A stretch of DNA of 64,000 bases, from assembly GCA_937922435.1 (NCBI GenBank), contig CAKZVT010000022.1:38679-102678 (forward strand), given 5' to 3'. A program made the translations under genes and the position numbers. Source of the stretch: an uncultured Prevotella sp. Lineage in GTDB: Bacteria; Bacteroidota; Bacteroidia; Bacteroidales; Bacteroidaceae. A model generated the notes under the pieces. The model had not been told where the DNA came from. It did not search any database and saw only the letters and a program-made list of their open reading frames with translations. Below are positions 53,831 to 61,925 of this stretch, piece by piece. Each line of letters starts with the position of its first letter. Position 1 is the first letter of the stretch.

Positions 53831-56800
53831 ATGATGAAGCAGGTAAAAACCAAGACCCCTTTCAGGCTCTTGTCCTTGTTGTTGGGACTGTTCCTGTCTG
53901 TGGGAGCCTTTGCGCAGAATGACGTCAAAGGTATCGTGAAAGATGCTTCCGGCGAGCCGATTATCGGCGCCACCATCCGTGTCGTAGGGCAGGACGGCGG
54001 AGCTATAACCGACTTTGACGGCAACTTTACAATCAAGGCTGCGCCCGGAGCTAAAATCCAAGTGTCTTACATCGGCTACAAGACGGTCGAGCTGCCCGTT
54101 TCGGCCAACATGATTGTCACCTTGCAGGACGACACGCAGCTGCTCTCCGACGTGGTGGTAATCGGTTACGGCCGCGCCAAGAAGGAGGACTTGACCGGCT
54201 CCGTGACGGCCATCAAGCCCGACGAGATGAGCAAGGGTATCACCAGCAGCGCCTCCGACATGCTCGTGGGCAAGATTGCCGGTGTAGACGTAATCACAGC
54301 CGGCGGTTCGCCGGGTGCCGGAGCGCAAATCCGCATACGCGGTGGCTCGTCGCTCAACGCCAGCAACGACCCGCTCATCGTGGTTGACGGTCTTACAATA
54401 GACAACAACACCGCAACCGGAATGAGCAACGTCATGGCTACAATCAACCCCAACGACATCGAGACCTTCACCGTATTGAAGGACGCTTCGGCGACGGCCA
54501 TCTACGGTTCGCGCGCGTCGAACGGTGTCATCATCATCACCACGAAGAAGGGACGCAAGGGCACAGGCCCTAAGTTCTCGTACAACGGCGACGTGACAAT
54601 CTCGACTACGCAGAAGCGTTACAGCGTGCTCAACGGCGACGAGTACCGCGCCCTCGTAGGCAAGGTCATCGGCCCTGACGCGGCCGCCCTCGGAACGGCC
54701 AACACCGACTGGCAGGACGAGGTGTTCCGCACGGCTGTCAGCACATCGCACAACATCTCAATCACCGGCGGACTGAAGAACATGCCTTACCGCGTGTCGG
54801 CTGGATACCAAAGCGACAGCGGTATCATAAAGAAGTCTTACATGAAGCGTTTTAACGCGTCGGTCAACCTCGCTCCGTCGTTCTTTGACGACCACCTCAA
54901 CTTCAACGTTACGGCCAAGTTCACTACGGAGAAGGACAGCTACGTAGACTCTGGCGCGGTAATCGGCGGCGCACTGGCCATGGACCCCACGCGCCCCGTC
55001 TACGACCACAGCGCAATAGGCGACGCGTTCTTCGGCGGATACTACCAGAACTACCAGTCGACCGACACCTTCGCCGACAAGAGCTGGGGATACACCACCA
55101 ATACCAATACTCCGCAGAACCCCGTTGCCTACCTGAACCTCAAGGACTGCATAGCTCACTCCAACGACTTCACGGGCAACATCGAGATGGACTATAAAAT
55201 ACACGGCTTCGAAGACTTGCACATTCATGCCAGCCTGGGCGGACAGTACACCGAGAGCCGTCAGAATGACACCAACTCGCCGTACTCTTTCGACAACAAC
55301 TACTACGGCTGGAGCGGACTGACCAAGTACTACAAGTACAGCATCACGGCCAACGCCTACGCACAGTACCAGCACACCTTCGGTGCACACAATGTCGACA
55401 TAATGGCCGGCGCGGAGGAGTCTCACTACCACCGTAACGGCTGGGACTACGGCAGCGGCTGGGATTCGTACACCGACACGCCGTACAACGTATCGTCAAA
55501 GGCCGAGCAGAGCTGGGCAACGCACAACTCGCTCGTGTCTTACTTCGGCCGTCTGAACTACACGCTGCTCGACCGCTACATGCTCACCGCTACGTTCCGT
55601 GCCGACGGTTCGTCGCGCTTCGCCAAGGGGCACAAGTGGGGCTACTTCCCCTCTGTCGCCCTCGCATGGCGCATCAACGACGAGAAGTTCATGAAGCCGC
55701 TCAAATGGTGGAACGAGTTTAAGCTCCGCCTCGGCTGGGGACAGACCGGACAGCAGGACATAGGCTACGACTTCCTTTACTCGCCGCTTTATACCACGAG
55801 CAACTCTTACGCCCAGTACCCCTTCGGCGACACCTATTATTATACCGTCCGCCCCGACAAGTACAACCCGGAGCTGACCTGGGAGACCACTACCACATGG
55901 AACGCCGGACTTGACTTCGCCTTCCTCAACAACCGCATCACCGCCAACGTTGACGGATACTACCGCAAGACGACCGACCTTATACAGGAAGTCACCATAC
56001 CCGCGCTGATGAACTTCGCGCAGCGCATGGCCCAGAACATCGGTTCTCTTGAGAACTACGGAGTCGAGTTCTCTGTAGGCGCGAAGCCGATTGTTACTAA
56101 GGACTTCACCTGGGACATCCAGTACAACGTAGCTTGGAACCATAATGAAATAACAGAGCTTATCGGCGGCGACGACGATTACATCGTACAGTCGGGCGGA
56201 ACAATCTCACGCGGTACGGCGACACACGTACAGGCGCACAAGGTTGGCGAGCCTGCCAACTCTTTCTGGGTGTACCAGCAGGTGTATGACGAGGCCGGCA
56301 AGCCCATCGAGGGCGCGTTCGTTGACCGCAACGGCGACGGACAAATCAACAGCGACGACCGCTACTTCTACCACAGTCCTGCCGCTGACGTGTTCATGGG
56401 ACTTACGATGAAGTTCATATACAAGCGTTGGGACTTGAGCTTCGCTCTCCGCGCATCGCTCGGCAACTACGTTTACTATGACTTCCTCGCCAACAAGGCT
56501 GCAATCAGCTCAAGCGGACTCTACTCGAACAGCGCGTACAGCAACACCACGCAGGCTGCCGTCGACCTCGGCTTTACCGGCACGGGCACGTCTGAATACT
56601 ATCTGAGCGACTACTTCGTGCGTAACGCTTCTTACCTGAAGTGCCAGAACATAACGCTCGGATACTCGTTCCCCGCCCTGCTGAAGTACAACAACCAGGA
56701 CTACTTCTCCGGCCGTCTGTTCTTCACTGTGCAAAACCCGTTCATCATAACCAAGTACAAGGGTCTCGACCCGGAGGTTTCAAGCGGCATCGACAGCAAT

Positions 56801-56851
56801 CCGTATCCGCGTCCTTTGAGCTTCCAGCTCGGTCTTAACCTCAACTTCTAA
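53831..56851 (+). CDS. SusC-like TonB-dependent transporter 2 (starch locus)
   Basis: Protein of 1006 residues; ATG 53831 or the next codon could start it. Signal (LSLLLGLFLSVGAFAQ) and regulatory-like domain (VKGIVKDASGEPIIGATIRV) nearly match SusC1. TonB box SDVVVIGYGR, plug LIVVDGLTID and YGSRASNGVIIITTKKGR, barrel ending in FQLGLNLNF. It is followed by SusD, SusE and SusF-like genes, the arrangement of the Bacteroides sus operon, so this is probably the main starch oligosaccharide transporter of the region. Confidence 0.95.
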   Translation: MMKQVKTKTPFRLLSLLLGLFLSVGAFAQNDVKGIVKDASGEPIIGATIRVVGQDGGAITDFDGNFTIKAAPGAKIQVSYIGYKTVELPVSANMIVTLQDDTQLLSDVVVIGYGRAKKEDLTGSVTAIKPDEMSKGITSSASDMLVGKIAGVDVITAGGSPGAGAQIRIRGGSSLNASNDPLIVVDGLTIDNNTATGMSNVMATINPNDIETFTVLKDASATAIYGSRASNGVIIITTKKGRKGTGPKFSYNGDVTISTTQKRYSVLNGDEYRALVGKVIGPDAAALGTANTDWQDEVFRTAVSTSHNISITGGLKNMPYRVSAGYQSDSGIIKKSYMKRFNASVNLAPSFFDDHLNFNVTAKFTTEKDSYVDSGAVIGGALAMDPTRPVYDHSAIGDAFFGGYYQNYQSTDTFADKSWGYTTNTNTPQNPVAYLNLKDCIAHSNDFTGNIEMDYKIHGFEDLHIHASLGGQYTESRQNDTNSPYSFDNNYYGWSGLTKYYKYSITANAYAQYQHTFGAHNVDIMAGAEESHYHRNGWDYGSGWDSYTDTPYNVSSKAEQSWATHNSLVSYFGRLNYTLLDRYMLTATFRADGSSRFAKGHKWGYFPSVALAWRINDEKFMKPLKWWNEFKLRLGWGQTGQQDIGYDFLYSPLYTTSNSYAQYPFGDTYYYTVRPDKYNPELTWETTTTWNAGLDFAFLNNRITANVDGYYRKTTDLIQEVTIPALMNFAQRMAQNIGSLENYGVEFSVGAKPIVTKDFTWDIQYNVAWNHNEITELIGGDDDYIVQSGGTISRGTATHVQAHKVGEPANSFWVYQQVYDEAGKPIEGAFVDRNGDGQINSDDRYFYHSPAADVFMGLTMKFIYKRWDLSFALRASLGNYVYYDFLANKAAISSSGLYSNSAYSNTTQAAVDLGFTGTGTSEYYLSDYFVRNASYLKCQNITLGYSFPALLKYNNQDYFSGRLFFTVQNPFIITKYKGLDPEVSSGIDSNPYPRPLSFQLGLNLNF

Positions 56852-56897
56852 GGGTTTGCGTTAATCATTTCACGTAACGAAATAAAAGGAAACGACA

Positions 56898-58571
56898 ATG
56901 AAAAAGACATTTATAAAGACAATAGCGGCAGCCGTGTTGACCGTAGGTCTTACAGGCTGTGTTAACGATTTGGACATAAGTTCAATCGACCCGCAATCGT
57001 CTCCCGAAGCCGACCCGATGGGGCTGCTGGCCAAGTGCTACGCTACGCTCGGCCTTACAGGCCAGGACGGCGGTGACGGCAACGGCGACTTGAGCGACGA
57101 CGAGGGCGAATCGGGCTTCTACCGTACAACGTTCAACCTCCAGGAGCTGCCTACCGACGAGGTGATGTGGGCTTGGCAGACCGACCAGGACATACCACAA
57201 CTCACGATGATTAACTGGAACTCCAGCTCAATCCGCGTGCAGTGGGCCTACACCCGACTGACTTACGACATCACACTGTTCAACAACTACCTCACGACAG
57301 TGCCCGACAACGAGGAGAACAAGGTCAACCGGGCCGAAGTGCGCTTCCTCCGCGCTTTGCATTACTGGTACTTGCTCGACCTCTTCGGCAAGGCACCGTT
57401 CAAGACGGAGTTCAACATCGACCAGCTGCCGGTAGAGTACAGCGGTGCTGAAATGTATGACTGGCTCGACAAGGAGCTTACTGAAATCGAGCCGCAGATG
57501 GCCGAAGTGGGCGCATATTGCAACAGCCAGAACTTCGGTAGGGCTGACCGCGGAGCGGCTTACATGCTCCATGCACGCCTCGCCCTTAACTCCGAGGTAT
57601 ATACTAAAGGTGCAGTCAAGGCCTTTGACAAGGCCATCGACTACTGCGACAAGCTGATAAACAACGGCGCATACGACCTCTCACGCCAGGCGAAAGGCGG
57701 CAACTCGGGCTACGCCCAGCTGTTCATGGCTGACAATGATGAGAACCCCGAGGCCATGAAGGAAATCATCCTGCCCATCCGCCAGGACGGACTTAGGACG
57801 AGAGCGTACAGCGGTTCGCTCATGCTTATTGCCGGAGCGCGCAGCTCGCAGATGCCCAACTACGGCATGAAGGAGACCTGGACGTGCCTCTTTGCACGTG
57901 AATCGATGACCAAAAAGTTCTTCCCGTCAACCTCTGACGTGCCTCTCGCTGAAGCAGCTGCCGATGACAAGGCTTCACAAGAGGAAGTGGCGCAGAAAGA
58001 CGCAGAGAACAGTACGACCGTGGCCGATGTCATCAGCCGTGCAGGCGACGACCGCGCACTGCTTTACAGCGGATGTGCCAACGGCGTGCGCAAGATTAAG
58101 ACCGAGGAAATAAGCGGCTTTACAGACGGCCTCTCGTTGGTAAAATGGACAAACCTGCGCAGCGACGGCACTGCCGGAAGCGACCCGTCATGGCCCGATA
58201 CAGACATTCCGCTGTTCCGCTTGGCCGAGGCTTACCTGACACGCGCCGAGGCAAAGTGGCGCAAGAGCGGTCGTCTTGACGATGCGCTGGACGACATCAA
58301 CGAGCTGCGCAGGCGTGCCAACACACGTACCTTGCCGTCAATCACGTCGGAGATGGACATCCTCGACGAGTGGTGCCGCGAGTTCTACATGGAAGGACGC
58401 CGTCGTAGCGACCTCGTGCGCTTCGGCTGTTTCGCAGGCAGCAAGTACATTTGGGACTGGAAGGGCGGCGTAGCCGATGGTACAACCGTCGACTCTCACT
58501 TTAACGTTTACCCCATCCCGGCGGACGACATCAGGAACAACAAGAACCTGAAGCAGAACGAAGGTTATTAA
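56898..58571 (+). CDS. SusD-like lipoprotein 2 (starch locus)
   Basis: Protein of 557 residues. Lipobox LTGC with Cys near 21, then VNDLDISSIDPQ. Family traits: RAEVRFLRALHYWYLLDLFG, REFYMEGRRRSDLVRFG, NVYPIPADDIRNNKNLKQN. Aromatic-rich surface segments (DEVMWAWQTDQDIPQ, MINWNSSSIRVQWAY) could be glycan contacts. It starts 46 bp after SusC2 and is followed by SusE after 39 bp. Confidence 0.94.
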   Translation: MKKTFIKTIAAAVLTVGLTGCVNDLDISSIDPQSSPEADPMGLLAKCYATLGLTGQDGGDGNGDLSDDEGESGFYRTTFNLQELPTDEVMWAWQTDQDIPQLTMINWNSSSIRVQWAYTRLTYDITLFNNYLTTVPDNEENKVNRAEVRFLRALHYWYLLDLFGKAPFKTEFNIDQLPVEYSGAEMYDWLDKELTEIEPQMAEVGAYCNSQNFGRADRGAAYMLHARLALNSEVYTKGAVKAFDKAIDYCDKLINNGAYDLSRQAKGGNSGYAQLFMADNDENPEAMKEIILPIRQDGLRTRAYSGSLMLIAGARSSQMPNYGMKETWTCLFARESMTKKFFPSTSDVPLAEAAADDKASQEEVAQKDAENSTTVADVISRAGDDRALLYSGCANGVRKIKTEEISGFTDGLSLVKWTNLRSDGTAGSDPSWPDTDIPLFRLAEAYLTRAEAKWRKSGRLDDALDDINELRRRANTRTLPSITSEMDILDEWCREFYMEGRRRSDLVRFGCFAGSKYIWDWKGGVADGTTVDSHFNVYPIPADDIRNNKNLKQNEGY

Positions 58572-58610
58572 AAAGACGGTGAATTATAATCAATTAAAAC
58601 GACAATCATT

Positions 58611-59804
58611 ATGAAGGACATTATAAAAAGCCTGTTCGTCGGAGCGTTGGCGTTGGCGGCAATGCCGCTCATGACATCGTGCGACAACGACGACGACAGC
58701 AATCCTACGCTGCATACGCCGGAAAGCTTCGTGCTTAATACGCCGGCATACGCGCAGAACAACACATACGACCTGTCCAAGGCGGAGAGCGTGAACCTCA
58801 CGACTTCGCAGCCCGACTACGGCTTCCCGGCCGCCACGGAGTACCAAGTGGAGGTGTCGCTCGACCAGAACTTCACGTCGGTGACTACGCTCGAAGTGCC
58901 TGAAGGCATATCTTACAGGACTCTGGGCACTGTTTACAACCAGGCCAACATGGACGTTGACGGAGTAGAACTCAACAACGCCATCGTGGCATTGTACCAA
59001 GCCGCCCACAACGGCGAAGACCCCTCGGGCATCATCATGCCGGCATACATACGCCTTACGGCACACATCAGCGGCACTGACGCTGGCTGGTGCGCGTCCA
59101 ACGTAATCACGCTGCCGCGCGTAACGGTGTCTTACATCGCTACCGTTCCTACCGAAGTCTACGTATCAGGCCCGTCAATCCGCAAGGGTGAGGAGGCCAA
59201 GCCTCTCGGCGTTGTCAGCGGAACGGAAGGCCAGTTCTGTGGAATGGTCTATATGGAGGCAGGCTCATCGCTGATGTGGGGCGACGCTTCGTCGCAGACC
59301 AACGGCTTCGCGCTCACCACGACCAAGGACGACCAGGCCGGTGCAGGCTTGTCAGAGGCTGCCGACGGAGGCATCGCCTTCGCCAATGCAGGATGGTACT
59401 CTATCTTGATGAAGTTTGAAGTTGACGCGGCTAACAACATCCTGCTCTCCACGTTGTCTGTTTATCCTGGCAAGGCATACGTTACCGGAAATGCAGCAGG
59501 TGCTGATTGGACGGATGGCAATCCTGTTTGGGAGATGACAGCTCCTGCCGATGCAAGCGGTGAATGGGTATCTCCTGCATTTACAAGTAGCGGCGAACTT
59601 CGTGCTTACATTAAGGTCGGTACGTTGGCATGGTGGCAGACAGAGTTTACGCTTTACAAAGAATCAATCTTCTACCGTGGAACGTATAACATCAGCGGTA
59701 CTGGTAGTTGGGGGTCAGATGTAGGCTCGGCTTACTCCGTACAGTGCTCCGCAGGGCAGAAGCTCTACATCAACTTCGACACCGACACGGGTCGCGTCGA
59801 GTAA
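58611..59804 (+). CDS. SusE-like outer-membrane starch-binding lipoprotein
   Basis: Protein of 397 residues. Lipobox MTSC followed by DNDDDSN, an acidic surface-export signal. The first 150 residues are the SusE N-terminal domain (PESFVLNTPAYAQNNTYDLS, EYQVEVSLDQNF), then Ig-like domain and two starch-binding-like modules rich in Trp and Tyr (AWWQTEFTLYKESIFYR). Between about 59480 and 59730 codon third positions turn T/A-rich compared with the rest of the gene, a possible recombination patch in the exposed module. Confidence 0.88.
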   Translation: MKDIIKSLFVGALALAAMPLMTSCDNDDDSNPTLHTPESFVLNTPAYAQNNTYDLSKAESVNLTTSQPDYGFPAATEYQVEVSLDQNFTSVTTLEVPEGISYRTLGTVYNQANMDVDGVELNNAIVALYQAAHNGEDPSGIIMPAYIRLTAHISGTDAGWCASNVITLPRVTVSYIATVPTEVYVSGPSIRKGEEAKPLGVVSGTEGQFCGMVYMEAGSSLMWGDASSQTNGFALTTTKDDQAGAGLSEAADGGIAFANAGWYSILMKFEVDAANNILLSTLSVYPGKAYVTGNAAGADWTDGNPVWEMTAPADASGEWVSPAFTSSGELRAYIKVGTLAWWQTEFTLYKESIFYRGTYNISGTGSWGSDVGSAYSVQCSAGQKLYINFDTDTGRVE

Positions 59805-59885
59805 ACAATTCAAAGTGTTGCGGCGGCGGGGCTGCGCCCCGTCACCGTGACGCCTGAACATTAACAACCTAAAAAAGAAACAATC

Positions 59886-60998
59886 ATGAAAAAGATAATG
59901 TTTTTCGGCGGCCTGCTTCTCTCGGCGATGACGTTCGTCGGCTGTACCGATGAGTACGACGACTGGGCCGAGCCGCAGAGCAATCCGCAAGAAGAGGCTG
60001 CCGCCGCGCTGCCGGGCTACACGGCTACGGGCGTAGGCGCAATCGACCTTGGCACGGTAACAGCAGACAGCGTGCAGGTTCTCACGCTCTCGACGGTAAC
60101 GCTTCCCGAGGGAGCAACCGTCGGCAACACGCGCGTTGAGGTGCTCCCGGCCGACGGTTCGTCGGCTGCCGCTACGACAATCAACGTCGGCAACAACGGC
60201 AATATGGCCGTTGCCGACCTCCAGGCAGCCATCGAAGGCTACTACGGCAAGCAAGTGCTGGCACGCACGTTCAACGGCCACGTGTATTCAAATATCATAA
60301 TAGGCGGCCAGGCGTTCCTCGTCGATGCCGGCACAATAACCATCACGGCAACGCCCGCGTTGGTATTCGCCGACTATTATTACATCATCGGTGCGCTTAA
60401 TGGCTGGACCATTACATCTACCGACCTGCCCATGTTCAAGGAGGGCGAGGGCGTATTCTCGTACACCACCGTGTTCGCCACAGGCAACGAGGAGATAAAG
60501 TTCACCGCCGACTACAACCTCGGCAGCTGGGCTGGAGCATACGGTTTGGGCAATGCCGTTTCTGCTACGAGCGGAACGCTTACCGACGCTGACGGTGCAG
60601 GCAACCTCAAGGCTCCTACGTCAGACGAATGTTATACGGTTACGGTAAACATCAACCCCGACGTGATGACCTACGAATGGACGAAGATAGAGCCTGCTCC
60701 TAAGACTTACGGCACCATCGGCGTTATCGGCGACTTCAACAGTTGGGGCGACGATGTCGACATGACCGAGGTTGCGCCACACAACTGGTATGTTGAGGTA
60801 GAGCTGAAGCAAGGCGGCTTCAAGTTCCGTGCTGACGACGCTTGGACAGACCAGTGGGCTGGTGCGAACAATGATGTGTCAAGCAGTAATTATGGTACGG
60901 CGGAGTTTAACGGTGGCGACATGAAAGTGCCCGACGGCAAGTTCCGTATTTACTTCAACGACATCACCGCCCAGTATATCTTTATTCCAGCAGAATAA
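59886..60998 (+). CDS. SusF/SusE-like outer-membrane starch-binding lipoprotein
   Basis: Protein of 370 residues. Lipobox FVGC followed by TDEYDDWAEPQ. N-terminal domain to about 155, then two modules of the SusE/SusF binding type: YYIIGALNGWTITSTDLPMF and TYGTIGVIGDFNSWGDDVDM, each with the tryptophan pattern of starch-binding sites (FKFRADDAWTDQWAGANND). Shorter than Bacteroides SusF (about 485), having one binding module fewer. Last gene before a terminator. Confidence 0.86.
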   Translation: MKKIMFFGGLLLSAMTFVGCTDEYDDWAEPQSNPQEEAAAALPGYTATGVGAIDLGTVTADSVQVLTLSTVTLPEGATVGNTRVEVLPADGSSAAATTINVGNNGNMAVADLQAAIEGYYGKQVLARTFNGHVYSNIIIGGQAFLVDAGTITITATPALVFADYYYIIGALNGWTITSTDLPMFKEGEGVFSYTTVFATGNEEIKFTADYNLGSWAGAYGLGNAVSATSGTLTDADGAGNLKAPTSDECYTVTVNINPDVMTYEWTKIEPAPKTYGTIGVIGDFNSWGDDVDMTEVAPHNWYVEVELKQGGFKFRADDAWTDQWAGANNDVSSSNYGTAEFNGGDMKVPDGKFRIYFNDITAQYIFIPAE

Positions 60999-61030
60999 GC
61001 ATACATGTAAATTCTGAAAATCAGCCTTAG

Positions 61031-61070
61031 GGGGCGCGCAGCGGCATCGCGGCGCGCCCCTGACTTTTTT
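61031..61070 (+). terminator. Terminator of susC2-D-E-F operon
   Basis: GGGGCGCGC (61031-61039) pairs with GCGCGCCCC (61052-61060); TTTTTT starts at 61065. It lies 33 bp after the last gene. Confidence 0.88.
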
Positions 61071-61175
61071 ATTTTAAAGGTAAAACGGTAAAAAAGTAAA
61101 ACGGTAAAAAGTCTTTGGGGTAGGTGAGATGTAAGCAGGTAAAAGCAGTTGGCGTGTGGGTGGGTTTTCAATATG

Positions 61176-61561
61176 GGGTCATCCGCAAACCTGTTGGATG
61201 ACACCAAAGCACATAAGGGCGTCGAAGACGTCCAACTATGCTTAACCGCATGTGTAGCGAAGCGGAACTTGCGGTATGTACGTGCCAATAATATCGTCCC
61301 CAAGGGGGGCGAACAACATTTTGGGTTATGGGGTATTGAGGTCTTGCGGTTATACGGTATGACTGTAAAGCCTCATAACCTCACAACCGTAAAACCTCAT
61401 AACCGTAAACGCTGTTCGCCCCCTTTGGGGACGTTTGAATTGGTTTCGGCTTACCGCAAGTTTCGTTCCCTATGGTCACTCCACATGCGGTTAAGCATAG
61501 TTCGCCCCCTTCGGGGACGGGAATTGGCGTACATATCCATCCAAAAAACTGCGGATGAACC
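61176..61561. mobile_element. Palindromic element, MITE-like, copy 2
   Basis: 386-bp relative of the element at 51469-51767, with the same ends (GGGTCATCCGCAAA and GCGGATGAACC) and inner words. About 95 bp in the middle (61319-61413) are extra and hold their own short repeats (CCTCATAACC, AACCGTAAA). It ends 2 bp before array M. Confidence 0.8.
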
Positions 61562-61563
61562 CT

Positions 61564-61697
61564 GAAATGCCGTCTTTTAGCGTCTAAAAGGCGGTCTTTT
61601 GCATTCCAAAAGGTGGTCTTTTACGCGCTAAAAGGTGGCCTTTTAGACGCTAAAAGACGGCCTTTTGGTAAACGGCTGATTGTCAGCGGCTTATCAG
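61564..61697. repeat. 22-bp-period repeat array M, five units, with tail
   Basis: Cores start at 61564 (GAAATGCCGTCTTTT), 61586, 61608, 61630 and 61652; the only array with five units. The tail 61667-61697 contains CGGCTGATTGTCAGCGG. The stretch 61698-61821 shows only short GGCCTATTG-type words. Confidence 0.9.
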
Positions 61698-61821
61698 GCT
61701 CATGCGGCCTATCGGGCATATTGGGCCTATTGAGCCTGATAAGGACAATGTGCTTGATGTGCGATAACGGCCGACGCATGGCTGCACTGGCGGCAGGCAG
61801 CCGCGCAAGGAGGCTTTTTTA

Positions 61822-61898
61822 TACAATCGTTTGCACGTAAACAACCGCCTTTTCAGCCGCCGATGAGACTGCGCTGTGCGGCAAATGCAGTATATTTG
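61822..61898 (+). promoter_or_regulatory. Amylase gene operator and -7 box
   Basis: TACAATCGTTTGCA (61822-61835) differs from the lacI site at two of 14 positions. TATATTTG at 61891-61898 follows after 55 bp. The start codon is 27 bp further. Confidence 0.65.
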
Positions 61899-61925
61899 AG
61901 ATGTCTAACCAAAACACACTTTACC

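Noticed and set aside
61031..61070. GC-rich hairpin as a riboswitch for the amylase gene
   Set aside because: It has the simple shape of a terminator with T-run and lies 850 bp before the amylase start.
7713..61697. Repeat arrays as CRISPR
   Set aside because: Period is 22 bp, units vary, spacers are only 7 bp, and no cas gene is present.
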